From: Budorcas taxicolor
Taxonomy: Eukaryota; Chordata; Mammalia; Artiodactyla; Bovidae
Assembly (NCBI RefSeq): GCF_023091745.1
Contig: NC_068926.1
Span: 50,554,001 to 50,618,000 of the forward strand
Direction of reading: 5' to 3'
Length of the DNA: 64,000 nucleotides
Part shown: positions 9,817 to 20,900 of the stretch, one piece after another
Layout of the letters: each line of letters starts with the position of its first letter
Numbering within the stretch: the first letter of the stretch is position 1
Position numbers and translations under genes: made by a program
The notes under the pieces: model-generated
The model's database searches: none
The model's input: only the letters and a program-made list of their open reading frames with translations
What the model was told of the DNA's origin: nothing

Positions 9817-11039
9817 AGGTGCGTCTATTTCTTTCAAGACATCTATTTTAGGGTTTGGCTTCTTTCCTATGGAGACTCCTGTTTCCATGGGGCACTCCCA
9901 AGAACTTGTCTCTGTCCCAACTTTTAGAGGAGGATGAGCTCTGCAATGTGGTTTCTGACCATACAAAAAGTGGCAGCCTATTTTCTCCAATGTTTGGGTC
10001 CCAACAGTCCGATGGAAACCACTGAAGAAACAATCTCACCTCAACCTAGCTGGCTGCACATTGTCTCCATACCAAGAGTCCATTTCATCCAGCTTTCCTT
10101 TCCCTTGGGTCTGCTTTATCTGTTCTGAACACTTTCAAATTTGCTTATTTTTCTAACTTCTTTTCTCCTCTTTGGACAATGCAACTGTTTATCTTGTGGT
10201 TTCCATCTTTATTACTCACATTTCCTCACAATGAGTGTTCATTAAAATATTTTAAATGAAGACCTTTACTGAGCCCATCGAATCTTCCCATATGACACAT
10301 ATTTAATTCTTATCACAGAACTTCAGGCAGTGTGTGCATTCTATTCTGTTAAAAACCCTATTCCGCCCAAGGTTGTCACAATTCAGAGATTACAGCTTTC
10401 AGTGGGATGTTTCATTTAGGGATATATTCATAGATTCACTTTGTTAGCCCGGCAAATACGGTCCATGAGCTTGTATTTCACACCTCATTTGATCTCACAA
10501 TTCACCAAAAAAAAAAAGTATAAAAAGAAGCAATTATTTATTTAGATTATGGAATGGATTTTAGAAGGATATTAGATAAGCATAAATTGTCACGCCAAAG
10601 CAACAGTCCTTGTCCTTCTAACATCCCCAGGGAGGTCAAAAACAGAAAGTGAAGAAAGAGAAGAAGAGGGCGTCAGAATGCCTGATAATTACATAACTCT
10701 GGTTATGAAAGGGCTTTTTCACTCTTGTAACTTTATAAATCTCTTCTAAAGAGAATGCAGAATTGATTCTCTGAAAACCAAAAGTGATAACCGCAGCCTG
10801 TGCTTGTCCTTCAATTTAAAACATCAGCACTTGATCAGTCCAATGTTTCGACCAAATCAATTCCATGTGCATAAACCATGGAGAATGTCATTTGAGACCC
10901 ACACAGTAATTTCTGAGGGTGCACGTCCAGGCAGCCCACTGGGGCTGCTCCAACCCAGCAGGAGGGTCCAAGCAGGACTTCCTAGCCACGTCCTGTTTCT
11001 ACCCTCCTGTTTTGCCCCAAGAACCCTCTCTCATACTTG
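9817..11039. other. Long unannotated stretch
   Basis: No recognised repeat, RNA or coding exon. It has moderately AT-rich sequence, a short A-run at 10506-10516 and a few short frames of 60-80 codons without splice signals I could defend. Confidence 0.3.
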
Positions 11040-11300
11040 AAGTCCAGGTCGTTCGGGTGGGTCCAGCCATCCCCTACTTTTACAACTGGCTGCAGTGATT
11101 GGTTCAGGGTGAGTACGAGATCCACGTTATTCCAAGCAGAGCCAATGATGAGCAGCCCCAAGACTTGTGCTGGACACCATGGGACAGAGCATGTTCTCCC
11201 TGAGGAGACCAAGCCAGCAGGATGGATGCTGGGAGCTGCTGGTGGTCAGCTTGCCACCAGCGGGGAGAGCCTGCTGGAGATGGAACCAACCCAGAGGAAA
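11040..11300 (+). mobile_element. Ancient L1M-type 3' UTR-like repeat
   Basis: The wording 'gtgattggttcagggtgag', 'gagctgctggtggtcagctt' and 'gccaccagcggggagagcc' matches an old mammalian interspersed repeat of L1M 3'-UTR character. The same family recurs at 12.5, 20.6 and 28 kb. The family name is not certain. Confidence 0.45.
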
Positions 11301-11546
11301 GACAAGGAGACAGGTTGCTAGGGATACTGCATCCAGACACTCTTGGTTCTGGGAGAAACCTATAGGTTTCCCCGCCTTGAACATTTCCACGTGCTCCTAG
11401 GAGCCCTTTTTGCTTGGACTTCATTTATGCAGTACCTAAGGGTATCAGTCAAAGCCCACCTGATAAACACCCCAGCAATAAAGAGCAAGCCATCCAGTGG
11501 AGTCAAAGCAGACATCAAACCACAATCCTTGACAGGTCCCACTTTT

Positions 11547-12407
11547 AAAGAGTGTGCTGACACCAGTCAGAATGGCTGCGATCCAAAAATCTGCAAGCAA
11601 TAAATGCTGGAGAGGGTGTGGAGAAAAGGGAACCCTCCTACACTGCTGGTGGGAATGCAAACTAGTACAGCCACTATGGAGAACAGTGTGGAGATTCCTT
11701 AAAAAATTGCAAATAGAACTCCATTATGACCCAGCAATCCCACTGCTGGGCATACACACCGAGGAAACCAGAATTGAAAGAGACACATGTACCCCAATGT
11801 TCATCGCAGCACTGTTTATAATAGCCAGGACATGGAAACAACCTAGATGTCCATCAGCAGATGAATGGATAAGAAAGCTGTGGTACATATACACAATGGA
11901 GTATTACTCAGCCGTTAAAAAGAATTCATTTGAATCAGTTCTGATGAGATGGATGAAACTGGAGCCGATTATACAGAGTGAAGTAAGCCAGAAAGAAAAA
12001 CACCAATACAGTATACTAACACATATATATGGAATTTAGAAAAATGGCAATGACAACCCTGTATGCAAGACAGGAAAAAAGACAGCTGTGTATAACGGAC
12101 TTTTGGACTCAGAGGGAGAGGGAGAGGGTGGGATGATTTGGGAGAATGGCATTCTATCATGTATACTATCATGTAAGAATTGAATCGCCAGTCTATGTCT
12201 GACGCAGGATACAGCATGCTTGGGGCTGGTGCATGGGGATGACCCACAGAGATGTTATGGGGAGGGAGGTGGGAGGGGGGTTCATGTTTGGGAACACATG
12301 TAAGAATTAAAGATTTTAAAATTAAAAAAAATAAAAAACTATTTTAAAAAATTAATAAATAAATAAATACAGGGAAAAAATAAATAAATAAATAAAGAGT
12401 GTGCCGA
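11547..12407 (+). mobile_element. Young ruminant L1, 5'-truncated, 14-bp TSD
   Basis: The L1 occupies 11561-12393. TSDs aaagagtgtgctga (11547-11560) and aaagagtgtgccga (12394-12407) differ at one base. It holds the last ~480 bp of ORF2, the 3' UTR and an A-rich tail expanded as (TAAA)n. It is the best preserved L1 in the window. Confidence 0.95.
11561..12039 (+). pseudogene. L1 ORF2 C-terminus, unbroken to the stop
   Basis: About 159 codons stay open to the natural ORF2 stop. They include the Cys-rich motif CWRGCGEKGTLLHCWWEC and the terminal block 'EVSQKEKHQYSILTHIYGI'. The upstream endonuclease and reverse transcriptase were lost by 5' truncation at insertion, so this is a dead end of a gene. 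The few changes and the clean TSD indicate a recent insertion. Confidence 0.92.
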
Positions 12408-12479
12408 ACACTGCTAGTTGACCACGCTTCTTCCCTGATAGCAAAGACCTTCTCCCAGTGCAAAGCCTGAAAATAACAG

Positions 12480-12900
12480 CAAATATTCACTTTCCCAGAC
12501 TGTGCTAATTCTTGAGCAAAGGCATGGAACCCAGTGCTTACTGATGATATCTAAAAGGAAGACTTGAAGGGGAAATCATCTTTCCAGTTGGAAAGGTCTT
12601 CTCTCCCAGCAAAAAAAGATACATGAGGAGAAGCCCCCCTCCCTTCCAGTCTTTGTATACAACTAGATAAGTTTGTGATGTCTGGAACTGCTGCAGCCAT
12701 CTTGCAGCCACGAGGAAACAAGCTGGAGGATGACAGCCAACAAACTGGGCATGATCCAGTGGAAAGACAGAGCACAGCCCCGGGCAACACAACTGTGCTG
12801 CGAGATTAATCAACCACGGAAACACCCACCTCCGAATTTCTTGTCACATGAGATCACAAAACCCTACTGTAGCAGCCATTTTAGGTGGGAATTCTAGCAC
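12480..12900 (+). mobile_element. Ancient L1M-type 3' UTR-like repeat
   Basis: 'ggaactgctgcagccatctt' and 'cacccacctccgaatttctt', with the terminal 'cacatgagatcacaa', resemble the same old repeat class as at 11040. It is diverged and noncoding. Confidence 0.4.
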
Positions 12901-13385
12901 TTGCAGCTGAGCCCAAATACGTAAATCCTAAGCTCTCTTCATGTATCAATGCAGGATTCGGGGGTGTTCAGATAGCAAGTAGAGATTTCCAGGGAAATCA
13001 TGGGTCAACTGAGGTCTCAGACTAAAGTTCTGTCAAGGGATGTAAAGGACAATATCCAGAATGTTGATTTGGGAGTGAGAGGCACCCAGGACCCAGATCC
13101 CCTGGTCAATACCCTTAATAGAAGGCTTTTTGGTCACTCAACCTGAATCTCTCTTTCCTTTTGAAAGAGATCTTCAAAAGCAGTCAGAACTGAGTTCTAG
13201 CTGAGGTTGGCTGAGGTTGCCCAAGATGAAACAGCACTCAGCCTAGAAACCCACTGGAAAAGGCAAATTCCACCCAATCTCTCCATTTCTCATGCTCCCA
13301 CCACCGACCCCCTCATTCATTCACCAAGTGCTCCTTCAGTGCCCAACATCATGAACCTCAAAGCGTTTAAAAACAAGGAAAGAGA
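12901..13385. other. Spacer, nothing recognised
   Basis: No repeat family or gene identified. The short open frame at 13207-13458 runs into the adjacent SINE and is not coding. Confidence 0.3.
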
Positions 13386-13520
13386 GACTTCTCTGGCAGT
13401 CCTGTGGTTAAGTCTCTGCACTTCCACTGCAGGGCGTGTGGGTTCAATTCCTGGTTAGGGAACTAAGATCCCACATGCCCCACGGTACAGCCAAAAAGCC
13501 AAAAACACAAAAACAAGAAC
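13386..13520 (+). mobile_element. CHR-type tRNA-derived SINE
   Basis: 'agacttctctggcagtcctg', 'cttccactgcagggcgtgtg', 'gggttcaattcctgg' and an A-rich tail with AAAAACACAAAAAC. Confidence 0.8.
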
Positions 13521-13655
13521 TAAAGAAAAGAGAACAGGTTATGACGATAGAAGGTGGTAAGTAAGAGATCAGAAAGGGGCTCTTTGCCAACCTGAGAAGT
13601 TAGGTCTCATCCTGGCTGAAGGGGGAGCTATTAATGGCTTTAAAATGGGTAGGAA

Positions 13656-13868
13656 GACTCCCCTGGTGGTCCAGTAATTAAGAATCCACCTTGCAATCCA
13701 GGGGACTCAGGTTCAATACCTGGTCAGAGAACTAAGATCCCACATGCTGCAGGGCAACTAAGTCTGCACATTGCAACTACTGAGTCTGTGCACCACAATT
13801 AGAGAGAAGCCCTCAGGCTGCAACTAAGCCAAAATAATCCAGCCAAAAATAGATAAATATTTGGGAAA
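13656..13868 (+). mobile_element. CHR-1-type SINE
   Basis: The head 'actcccctggtggtccagta', the body 'ttgcaactactgagtctgtg' and the end 'gataaatatttgggaaaa'. The flanks 'taaaatggg' occur on both sides (about 13640-13648 and 13871-13879), consistent with a short TSD. Confidence 0.85.
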
Positions 13869-13879
13869 AATAAAATGGG

Positions 13880-14623
13880 AGTATGGCATAGCCAGCACTG
13901 CTCAGTCAAAAGAGAAGAGAAGACAGGCAAAGAGATCGTAGAAAAGGCTATTGCAACAGGCCTGAGCTCATTCTGCTTGTTGGGAGCCCCAATGCAATAT
14001 TATTAGCAATGACCTCCCTCTGCCTCCCAGGTGAGCTCAGCACCATAAACCCAAGGGTGGTATCCGAGCTGGAGAAGATCCGCCAACGACGTGAAGTTGA
14101 CCTAACTTCACATTCTGAGCCCATATGCCAATACCCGGGTGTGATGTCTGCAAAACAACCACCTTTAAGCACTAAGAGACAATTACCAGACAGCTTAGAG
14201 CCACCCTACATTCGCTCATTAAAAAAGTACTTTTCCCACTTGCCTCTTGAATCATTTCTATTTTACCCATTTCATTCTTCAGTTCTTCGCTGCCAACAGT
14301 AACAATAATAAAATTTTAAAATAATGGTTATCAAACCGTGCACCATGACAAATGTGAGTGCAGGTAATTTTTGAGATTGCCAACCTAATCAGGTCATTGA
14401 TGTATAAAGAGCATAAAGGATAAAGCCTTCAGCCAGCATCACATCCCATAATGGACCCATTCAGAAGCTGCAGGACGGAGCTGTGCTGATGAGCTCAAAA
14501 GAACACATCGCCCATTAAATGCAGAGGCATTGCTTTATTTATACACACATTATTTTGCTATCAGCGTCTGCAGCCATCCCCAACAAACGGCTGCTGAGGT
14601 ACCTTGAGGATCCCAGCGCTTAC
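13880..14623. other. Unannotated stretch upstream of the donor site
   Basis: No repeat is assigned with confidence. It would be intron on the minus strand if the exon at 14624-14770 is real. A (A)n-like patch and AT-rich DNA lie near 14300. Confidence 0.3.
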
Positions 14624-14770
14624 CTGCTCTGTGTGTCCGGGTGATGGCCCACGCATGTGAGGGTGGCCGTGGTCTGAACGCTGTCGTTATCTATTTCTTC
14701 CTGGACTGCCCACTGGTCCTCACTGCTGACTCTCACTGCAGTTATTTTCACACCGGCTGCTGCCTTAATT
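14624..14770 (-). CDS. Candidate internal exon of an unrecognised gene
   Basis: On the minus strand, a pyrimidine-rich stretch (tatttttccacctgacag) ends at an AG directly before 14770. The segment ends at 14624 with 'agagcag' followed by GTAAGC, a near-consensus 5' splice site. The 147 bp between are exactly divisible by three and open in one frame, starting after one base (phase 2) and leaving two bases, so the exon is symmetric. The encoded peptide begins IKAAAGVKIT and ends VGHHPDTQS; it is mixed polar/hydrophobic with a single Cys. I do not recognise the protein. The 'TATLTC' wording could suggest an Ig-like strand, but that is a guess. No partner exon was found in the window, so a chance open frame between two good splice motifs remains possible. 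Confidence 0.4.
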
Positions 14771-15278
14771 CTGTCAGGTGGAAAAATATATATATATGAC
14801 CATCTTAGTTCAAAACAGAGAGCCAAAACAGGGAGCTAGAACCGATCTCCCCTTTCCTCTGCGAGATGCAAGAAAGAGTGCCAGTAAATGGCTTTCCTTC
14901 AAAAACTAAGTGTCTTGTTATCTTTATAAGTGCCCTGAAGTAGGAGCTCCAGCATTCTGCCACATATGTTAATTTTCTGTTTGATTGGTGTGTTAGGAAC
15001 CAGATCACTTTCTTCTTCAGGGGCCCTGCAGGATGGAGACAAAACAGATGTGTCTGGCAGGCATGGATAGGATCTGGGGGCCGGTTCTTCCCTGGGGGTG
15101 GATGAAGAAGGGTTCTCATAAAGTAGAAGGGTCTGAGAGGCTGCAGGGGCTGTGCCAGCTGCAGAGGCTCTGTGGGAAAGAATGCCAGTCTCACTGGGCA
15201 TTTCTCACCCGCCACTGTCAAGGGCACCTCCTCATGTGCTCCAGGACTTTCTGCAGACTCTACAGCACGTTCACTCAT
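14771..15278. other. Non-repeat stretch, open on the minus strand
   Basis: The minus strand is open in two overlapping frames (about 157 and 100 codons) with Ser/Pro/Glu-rich content. A good acceptor-like 'ttctttcccacag' ends near 15171. I could find no phase-compatible donor, so no exon is called. Its position next to the candidate exon is the only reason to look again. Confidence 0.25.
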
Positions 15279-15279
15279 A

Positions 15280-15312
<33 letters not shown>

Positions 15313-15540
15313 AAGTCGCTTCAGTCGTGTCCGACTCTGCGACCCCATAGACGGCAGCCCACCAGGCTCCCCCATCCCTGGGATTCTCCAGGCAAGAACA
15401 CTGGGGTGGGTTGCCATTTCCTTCTCCAGTGCATGAAAGTGAAAAGTGAAAGTGAAGTCGCTCAGTCGTGTCCAAATCTTCGCGATCCCATGGACTGCAG
15501 CCTACCAGGCTCCTCCGCCCATGGGATTTTCCAGGCAAGA
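15279..15540 (-). mobile_element. Bov-A2 SINE with (GCT)n tail
   Basis: An antisense Bov-A2 dimer that begins with ~11 GCT units (15281-15312, the element's 3' tail) and shows the linker 'gaaagtgaaaagtgaaagtg'. The second monomer stops at 'ttccaggcaaga', so it is 5'-truncated. Confidence 0.92.
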
Positions 15541-15748
15541 GGCATATGAGCAACAGAGATGCTGGCATTTGTTTCCCCAAAAGACCTGTACAAGAAAGTT
15601 CACGGCAGCGCTGTCATATTAAACCCAGTAGGGAAACAGCCTACACTGTCCATCAAAAGCAGAACTACTAAAATATAGTCACCCAATGGAATAAGACAGA
15701 AATACCAAGAATGAACAGTGTAGTACCACACAAAACTACATAGATGCT

Positions 15749-16262
15749 GTGTTAGTTTCAGGCGTACAGCAAAGTAAATCAGTTATACATATATTCCCCC
15801 CTTTTATTAGATTATTTTCCAGTATATGTCATTACAGAGTACTGAGTAGAGTTCCCTGTGCCATACAGTAGGTCCTTATTAGTTATCTATTTTATATACA
15901 GTAGTGTGTATGTGCCAGGGCTTCTTAGGTGGCGCTAGTGGTAAAGAACCTGCCTGCCAATGCAGGAGACATAAGAGATGTGGGTTTGATCTCTGAGTCA
16001 GGAAGATTCCCTGGAGGAGGGCATGGCAACCCACTCCAGTATTCTGGCCTGGAGAATCCCATGGACAGAGAGGGATCTGGAGGGCTACAGTTCATAGGGT
16101 CGCAAAGAGTCAGACACAACTGAAGTGACTTAGCACACGGGTGTATGTCTTCCAATTTATCTCCCCCACCTTTTACTCCCTTGTAACCATAAGTTTATTA
16201 TCGAAATCTGTATTTCTGTTTTGTAGATATATTCATTTGTAGCCTTTTTTTTTTTTAGATTC
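15749..16262 (-). mobile_element. Artiodactyl L1 3' UTR, antisense
   Basis: 'tgttagtttcaggcgtacag', 'gttccctgtgccatacagta' and 'gttatctattttatatacag' are the reverse complement of the L1 3' UTR seen at 2.0 and 34 kb. A sense Bov-tA (15918-16138) interrupts it. Confidence 0.8.
15918..16138 (+). mobile_element. Bov-tA SINE
   Basis: A full-length sense copy from 'gggcttcttaggtggcgcta' to 'gaagtgacttagcacac'. The flanking 'gtgtatgt' on both sides fits a short TSD. Confidence 0.9.
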
Positions 16263-16713
16263 CACAAACCAACTATACCCCAATCAAAAGTAAAAATAAA
16301 TTTAGGAATTTATTAGAACAATTTAGGATAAATCTGTGTATACTAATTGACATCTCCAAACAGATATCAACTTAATATTTATTAAAACAAATTAAAATCA
16401 ATTTTTTTAAAACTACATGGATGAACCTCCTATATTTGGAGGTTGAGTGGCAGATGCCAGGTGTCAAAAAGCACACACTGTATAATCTCATTTATAGAAA
16501 TTTTGAAACCGTTAAACTCATCTGTGAGGCTGACGTTAGCATCTGTTACCCTTTGGAGCAAACAGCTGGACGGGTTCCCCCGGGGGGCTTCGGGAGCACC
16601 GACAATGTTTGTTTCTTCTTTTGGGTGCTGACTGCACTACAGGTTGTGAGAATCCACCCAGCTGTGCTCACACATATGTAGTTTTCTGTTTGTTCCATGT
16701 AGACTCTTACGTA

Positions 16714-16935
16714 CACTCATAATCATTCATTTGGTAAAGAATCTGCCTGCAATGCAGAAGAGCCGGTTTCAATCCCTGGGTCAGCAAGATCCCCTGGAGA
16801 AGAGAATGACAACCCCATTCCAGTATTCCTGCCTGGAGAATTCCATGGACAGAGGACCCTGGCAAGCTACAGTTCATGGGGTCGCAAAGAGTTGGACACG
16901 ACTGAGTGACTAACACTTTCACTCTCAACCATTCA
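16714..16935 (+). mobile_element. Bov-tA SINE, 5'-shortened, with 16-bp TSD
   Basis: The sense copy starts at 'tttggtaaagaatctgcctg', lacking the first bases of the tRNA head, and ends 'gactaacacttt'. The TSDs cactcataatcattca (16714-16729) and cactctcaaccattca (16920-16935) match at 13 of 16. Confidence 0.85.
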
Positions 16936-17999
16936 GTATAAAGTTCCAAACAAAGCAAGCAGACTTCATGTTGCTAACAGGAATGCAAGTCAAGGCCATG
17001 GAGAACTTTCACTCTTGGACATGACTTCTCCACTGTGCAAGCTCAGTGGGAGTTCCCAAGATGAGTTAGACCATTGCCACCCTGGACACACCTAGGGGCT
17101 TCTCCCCCAAACCTCCACCACCCCTCGAGGTGTCCAGGACACAGTGTAACCTGAGACTTTGACCTTGTCTATGATGGGGAAGAGCCTCGGAGTCCAGACG
17201 AGCTTTCCTCCCTGTTGGCCCAATGACAGGCGGCAATGCAGCAGCTATGGACAAGCAAGAGAGACCCCTGGACTGCAGGCCAGACTCCACCCAGCAGAGA
17301 CAAGAGAGGGCAGAGACCCATAGCCTCCCCATCGCGTTCTGCTAGGTCTCTCCAGCCCACAGCATCTGCCACCTTGTAGGGCAGAAGAAGACTGGCCTGG
17401 TGAGCACATCTAAGTGTTTGTGTCTTATACTTAAGCCATCCACTTCAATGGTTTGGTTGTCCACACAGTGGATGAACTTTGCCCAAAGAGAAGATGAGTC
17501 TTTGCCCTCAGCTCTTAGGAGGTGACCTCTAAGCCCTTGTGGTGTTCTATCTGATTAGAGTATCTTTGTTTACCTGGGAGCCCTGGGTCATATGGTATCA
17601 ACTTGAACCTCTGGAGGGACTAGAGACTAAGGTCAACCAACTAGGCATTCAACTAGGCATGATCATGTCTGCATGACCAAGCTCTGCACATCAAAGCTTC
17701 AGTGAGTGTCTCTGGCTGTGGTTGTGTGTAAGTCAAATCTCTCTGTCTGCTTGAGAAGACATGATTTGAGAACTCTGAAATCATCAATGCCATGAAACAA
17801 GTTTCTACCACAGATTATCCACCCAGTCCTCTAATATTAAGGAGACTGTCTTGAGATCCAGGTGATATATATGAAGCACCAGGAAATACAAAGATGGACA
17901 AAGCTCAGTCCACACCAGTGAGTATCCAATGGTTTTGGTACAGACCGGGGAATGGCTCGTCTACCACCTGCCCCATCATACCGTAGAAAAAGACTTACT
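16936..17999. other. Long unannotated stretch
   Basis: No repeat assigned with confidence. The block 17040-17700 is relatively GC-rich with CT-rich runs and could be an ancient LTR, but I cannot name it. A short tandem 'caactaggcatt' occurs twice near 17638-17662. Confidence 0.3.
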
Positions 18000-18130
18000 A
18001 ACAAATGCCAAAATATCTTGGGCACCTTCCATATGCCAGGCTGTCTGATACCTTTCATCACTAATGCATGTAATTCCTATACCACCTGTGAGGGTAGGAC
18101 TTATGCTCCCATTGAGCTATCACAAGACAG
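18000..18130 (-). mobile_element. MIR fragment
   Basis: The antisense MIR core order is seen: 'caccttccatatgccaggct', 'catcactaatgcatgtaatt', 'ccacctgtgagggtagga'. Confidence 0.55.
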
Positions 18131-18504
18131 GCAAATTTATGTGGGTATGGGCAGCACAGAGAAATGTCATGTTCTGCCTTAGCCCTAGAAGATACGGAAG
18201 ATGAGTACTTGGACAACAAAAGATGCACACATTCTGGTTATTGGAAACTCACCAGCCAAAATATTCAGAGAAGTGCACTTACTAACTTTACAGTTAGCCA
18301 AGCAACTCACAACAAGGAAAGTGCTCACAAGGAAACTGAACCAATGACCATTCAAAAGCATAAATGGCTGCAACTTTGAAGTCAAAACCATCTATGGACA
18401 ATACTGTCCTCCTGTTTAAACTGTCCTCCTCTCCAAATACCAATGGAGGCACAATACTAGGAGCTGCACGCACCCTGACACTGCTCAGAAATTGTGTTGA
18501 ATTG
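18131..18504. other. Spacer, nothing recognised
   Basis: AT-rich, with overlapping short frames and no splice or repeat signal that could be supported. Confidence 0.3.
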
Positions 18505-18675
18505 TAATAGCTAGGATTTCCTGAGGCCACGCCCATGGGTCAGACTCTTTTCCAGGAGCTTTACCTAAACTGTCTTGTGCTTCACCTGTCTGAACGTTTC
18601 ATCTCCTAAGAGCACTATGAATGGGGATTGTTATTTCAGGTTCACAAATGAAAATCTGTGACACCGGAAGACTAC
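18505..18675 (-). mobile_element. MIR fragment
   Basis: 'taatagctaggatttcctga', 'tccaggagctttacctaaac' and 'gaatggggattgttatttca' follow the antisense MIR consensus. Confidence 0.6.
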
Positions 18676-18865
18676 AGAAAAGGACTGCAATGGAAAGCCG
18701 ATTCCACCATGGAAGCGGGATCCAGTCTGCCCCTCTGGCAACTACACCTGAGATACAAGAGCCAGTGTTCACTCCAGGCAATCCAGGTTGGGTCCTACCC
18801 CTGCTGTTCACTTTATCTGTCATGCTGAGGTTCCTCCTCTCTCAGGAAAAACAAAGGATGGGTGT

Positions 18866-19312
18866 GGTGGGTTGAATAGGGTCCCTCAAACGTTCAGATC
18901 CACCCAGAACCTCAAAATGTGACCTGATCTGAAAATAGCATCTTCACTGATATAATTAGTCAAAGGATCTCAAGAAGACACCCCCCTGGATTTAGGATGG
19001 GCCTGAACCAATGAGTGGTGTCTTTATAAGGGAACAAAAAGGAGAAGACAGAGATACAGGAAAGAAGGCAATCTGAAGACAAGGGGAGAGATTGGAGTGA
19101 TCTGTCCACAAGCCAACAAACACCAAGAATGGTGGACAACCCACCAGAAGCCAGGAGAAGGGCAGGGAGTGGATTCTCCTTAAGAGCCTCCAGAGAGAAC
19201 CAGCACTCCTGACACCTTGATTGCGGACCTCCAGCCTCCTAAGCTGTGAGATAGCATACATCCGTTGTTTCAAGCCCCCCAGCTTGTTGGGGCAGCCCTA
19301 GGAAATGAATAC
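18866..19312 (+). mobile_element. MaLR LTR (MLT1 type)
   Basis: Sense MLT1 wording throughout: 'gtgggttgaatagggtcc', 'ggcctgaaccaatgagtg', 'tgacaccttgattgcggacc', 'tccagcctcctaagctgtga', ending 'gcagccctaggaaatgaata'. A nearly complete solo LTR. Confidence 0.8.
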
Positions 19313-19501
19313 AGTGACCATGTCATAACACTGATACACGGGCAGAGAGATAATACAGTATAAAGTGCTGGCATAGAGGAAGTGCGACATACATGGATAT
19401 ATTGCATTATATGACTTTCTGTGAGTAAAGGAGGAAATTAAGAAACTCAGTTGCCTGGGTAAACAGATGCTGACACATTAATAAAACAAACTTACAAAAT
19501 A

Positions 19502-19796
19502 AAGAGCAGTATATTCTTTTTAATTTTTTTTTATTTTATATTGGAATACAGTTGGTTAACAATGTTGTGTTAGTTTCGGGCGTACAGCAAAGTGATTCAC
19601 TTATACATATACATGTATGTATGCCTTTTCAAATCGTTTTCCAATTTAGGTTATTACATAATATGGAGCAGAGCTTCCTGCGCTATACAGTAGGTACTTG
19701 CTGGCTATCCATTTCAAATACAGCAATGTGTATATGTTAATCCCAAACGCCTTAATTTTCCTTTCCCCTGACTCTTCCCCAAGAGAAATATATTCT
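19502..19796 (-). mobile_element. Artiodactyl L1 3' UTR with 16-bp TSD
   Basis: Antisense L1 3' end (19518-19780): 'gttagtttcgggcgtacagc', 'cttcctgcgctatacagtag', 'tgtatatgttaatcccaaac'. The TSDs aagagcagtatattct (19502-19517) and aagagaaatatattct (19781-19796) match at 14 of 16. Confidence 0.85.
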
Positions 19797-19904
19797 AATT
19801 ATCTTTGCTCTGGATGGTTGTGAAATACCAGACATTCCTGCCTGCCTAGGAAAGCTGGATGCTCCAGGGACAAAGGTCAGGGAGATGGTGGAGTTAGTGA
19901 GGAT

Positions 19905-20075
19905 GACGACGAACCAGTTTTAAGAGTTTGGATAAATCACTGAACATCTGTGAGTTGGTTTCCTCATCTACAAAATGCGTGTGATAAGAATATCTACCTA
20001 TAATGTTGTTATTATGAAGGTTAAGTGAATCACTGACTATAAAGTGCTTAGAAAAACACCTGGGACAAAGAAACG
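19905..20075 (+). mobile_element. MIR
   Basis: Sense MIR: 'gataaatcactgaacatctg', 'ggtttcctcatctacaaaat', 'ttattatgaaggttaagtga', 'gtgcttagaaaaacacctgg'. Confidence 0.75.
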
Positions 20076-20564
20076 GATCAGTGCTACCATTAGGGTTTTT
20101 CTCACCATGAACTGCTGCATGCTCCCCAGGGACCATACGCTTAGGCATCAAGCCCCCTCCCTATGAGATGTGCTTGTCCTTTGAAACTGCTCTGAGTCTC
20201 CATGCAGGACCCCAACCACTTCCTCTCCAGATAGGATTCCTCTCATCTTACTCTTTTTCCTTGGCAGGAAATTCCTCTCATATCCCAAGATGGGGCAAAC
20301 TGTAGAGAACATTCAACCTTTGACACTTTGGGTTCCAAGGACATCAGTGTACACCTGACAAATTCTCTGAAATTTTCTATGATTGTAGTTGACCAAAGAA
20401 ATAACCCCCTTCTGGTTCATATCTACTTAAATGTCTAGAAGTAGGGCCAGCTTTAGAATCGACTCATCACAAAGGTTTAAAGGATGCCTCCAGGTCCCTA
20501 GGCACTTGACTCTGTTCAGCTCTCACATATGCGGGTTTTGTGCACTGACAGGCTCTCCTCTCGT
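20076..20564. other. Spacer, nothing recognised
   Basis: No repeat or gene recognised. CT-rich around 20200-20280. Confidence 0.3.
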
Positions 20565-20900
20565 GGTCACAGTGTGGCTGCAACAGCTCCAGATCTCGCA
20601 TGCTCATCAACAAAGGAAAAGTAAGACTCTCTCAAGATTTTGCTCTTGACTCCAGAACAAAATTCTGGAGCCAGGTTTTCATTGGTTAAACTTGACTGAG
20701 TATTCAACCTTGGACCTAAAACTGTGGCCGAGGTAGGTGAAAGGACAATGCTCAATGGTTTGGCCCATCAATGACCATCCTGCACTAGGTAAAATTAACC
20801 CCATCTGAACCACAGGGGAGGGGTTAGCAGGGAGTGGCTGCCAAAAGGAAATTCGAGTTAGAAAAAAATGGATGGTAGGAATCAAAAACACAAGCCTAAA
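20565..20900 (-). mobile_element. Ancient L1M-type 3' UTR-like repeat
   Basis: 'gtggctgcaacagctccaga', 'ctgaaccacaggggaggggt' and 'ggctgccaaaaggaaattcg' are the antisense form of the old repeat class seen at 11, 12.5 and 28 kb. The family name is uncertain. Confidence 0.45.

Larger units (their letters stand above)
15545..16712 (+). mobile_element. Old L1M 3' fragment, interrupted
   Basis: Two pieces (about 15545-15745 and 16405-16712) fit L1M ORF2-end and 3' UTR wording: 'aaaagcacacactgtataat', 'tttatagaaattttgaaacc' and 'ttgggtgctgactgcac'. The central part was displaced by an antisense artiodactyl L1 3' UTR. Confidence 0.55.

Noticed and set aside
14899..15171. Exon following the acceptor-like ttctttcccacag
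   Set aside because: No donor in the phase required to join the 14624-14770 exon. Kept only as a weak finding.
15033..15314. 93-codon plus frame ending in a poly-Cys run
   Set aside because: The poly-Cys end is the (GCT)n tail of a Bov-A2, and the rest has no domain or splice context.
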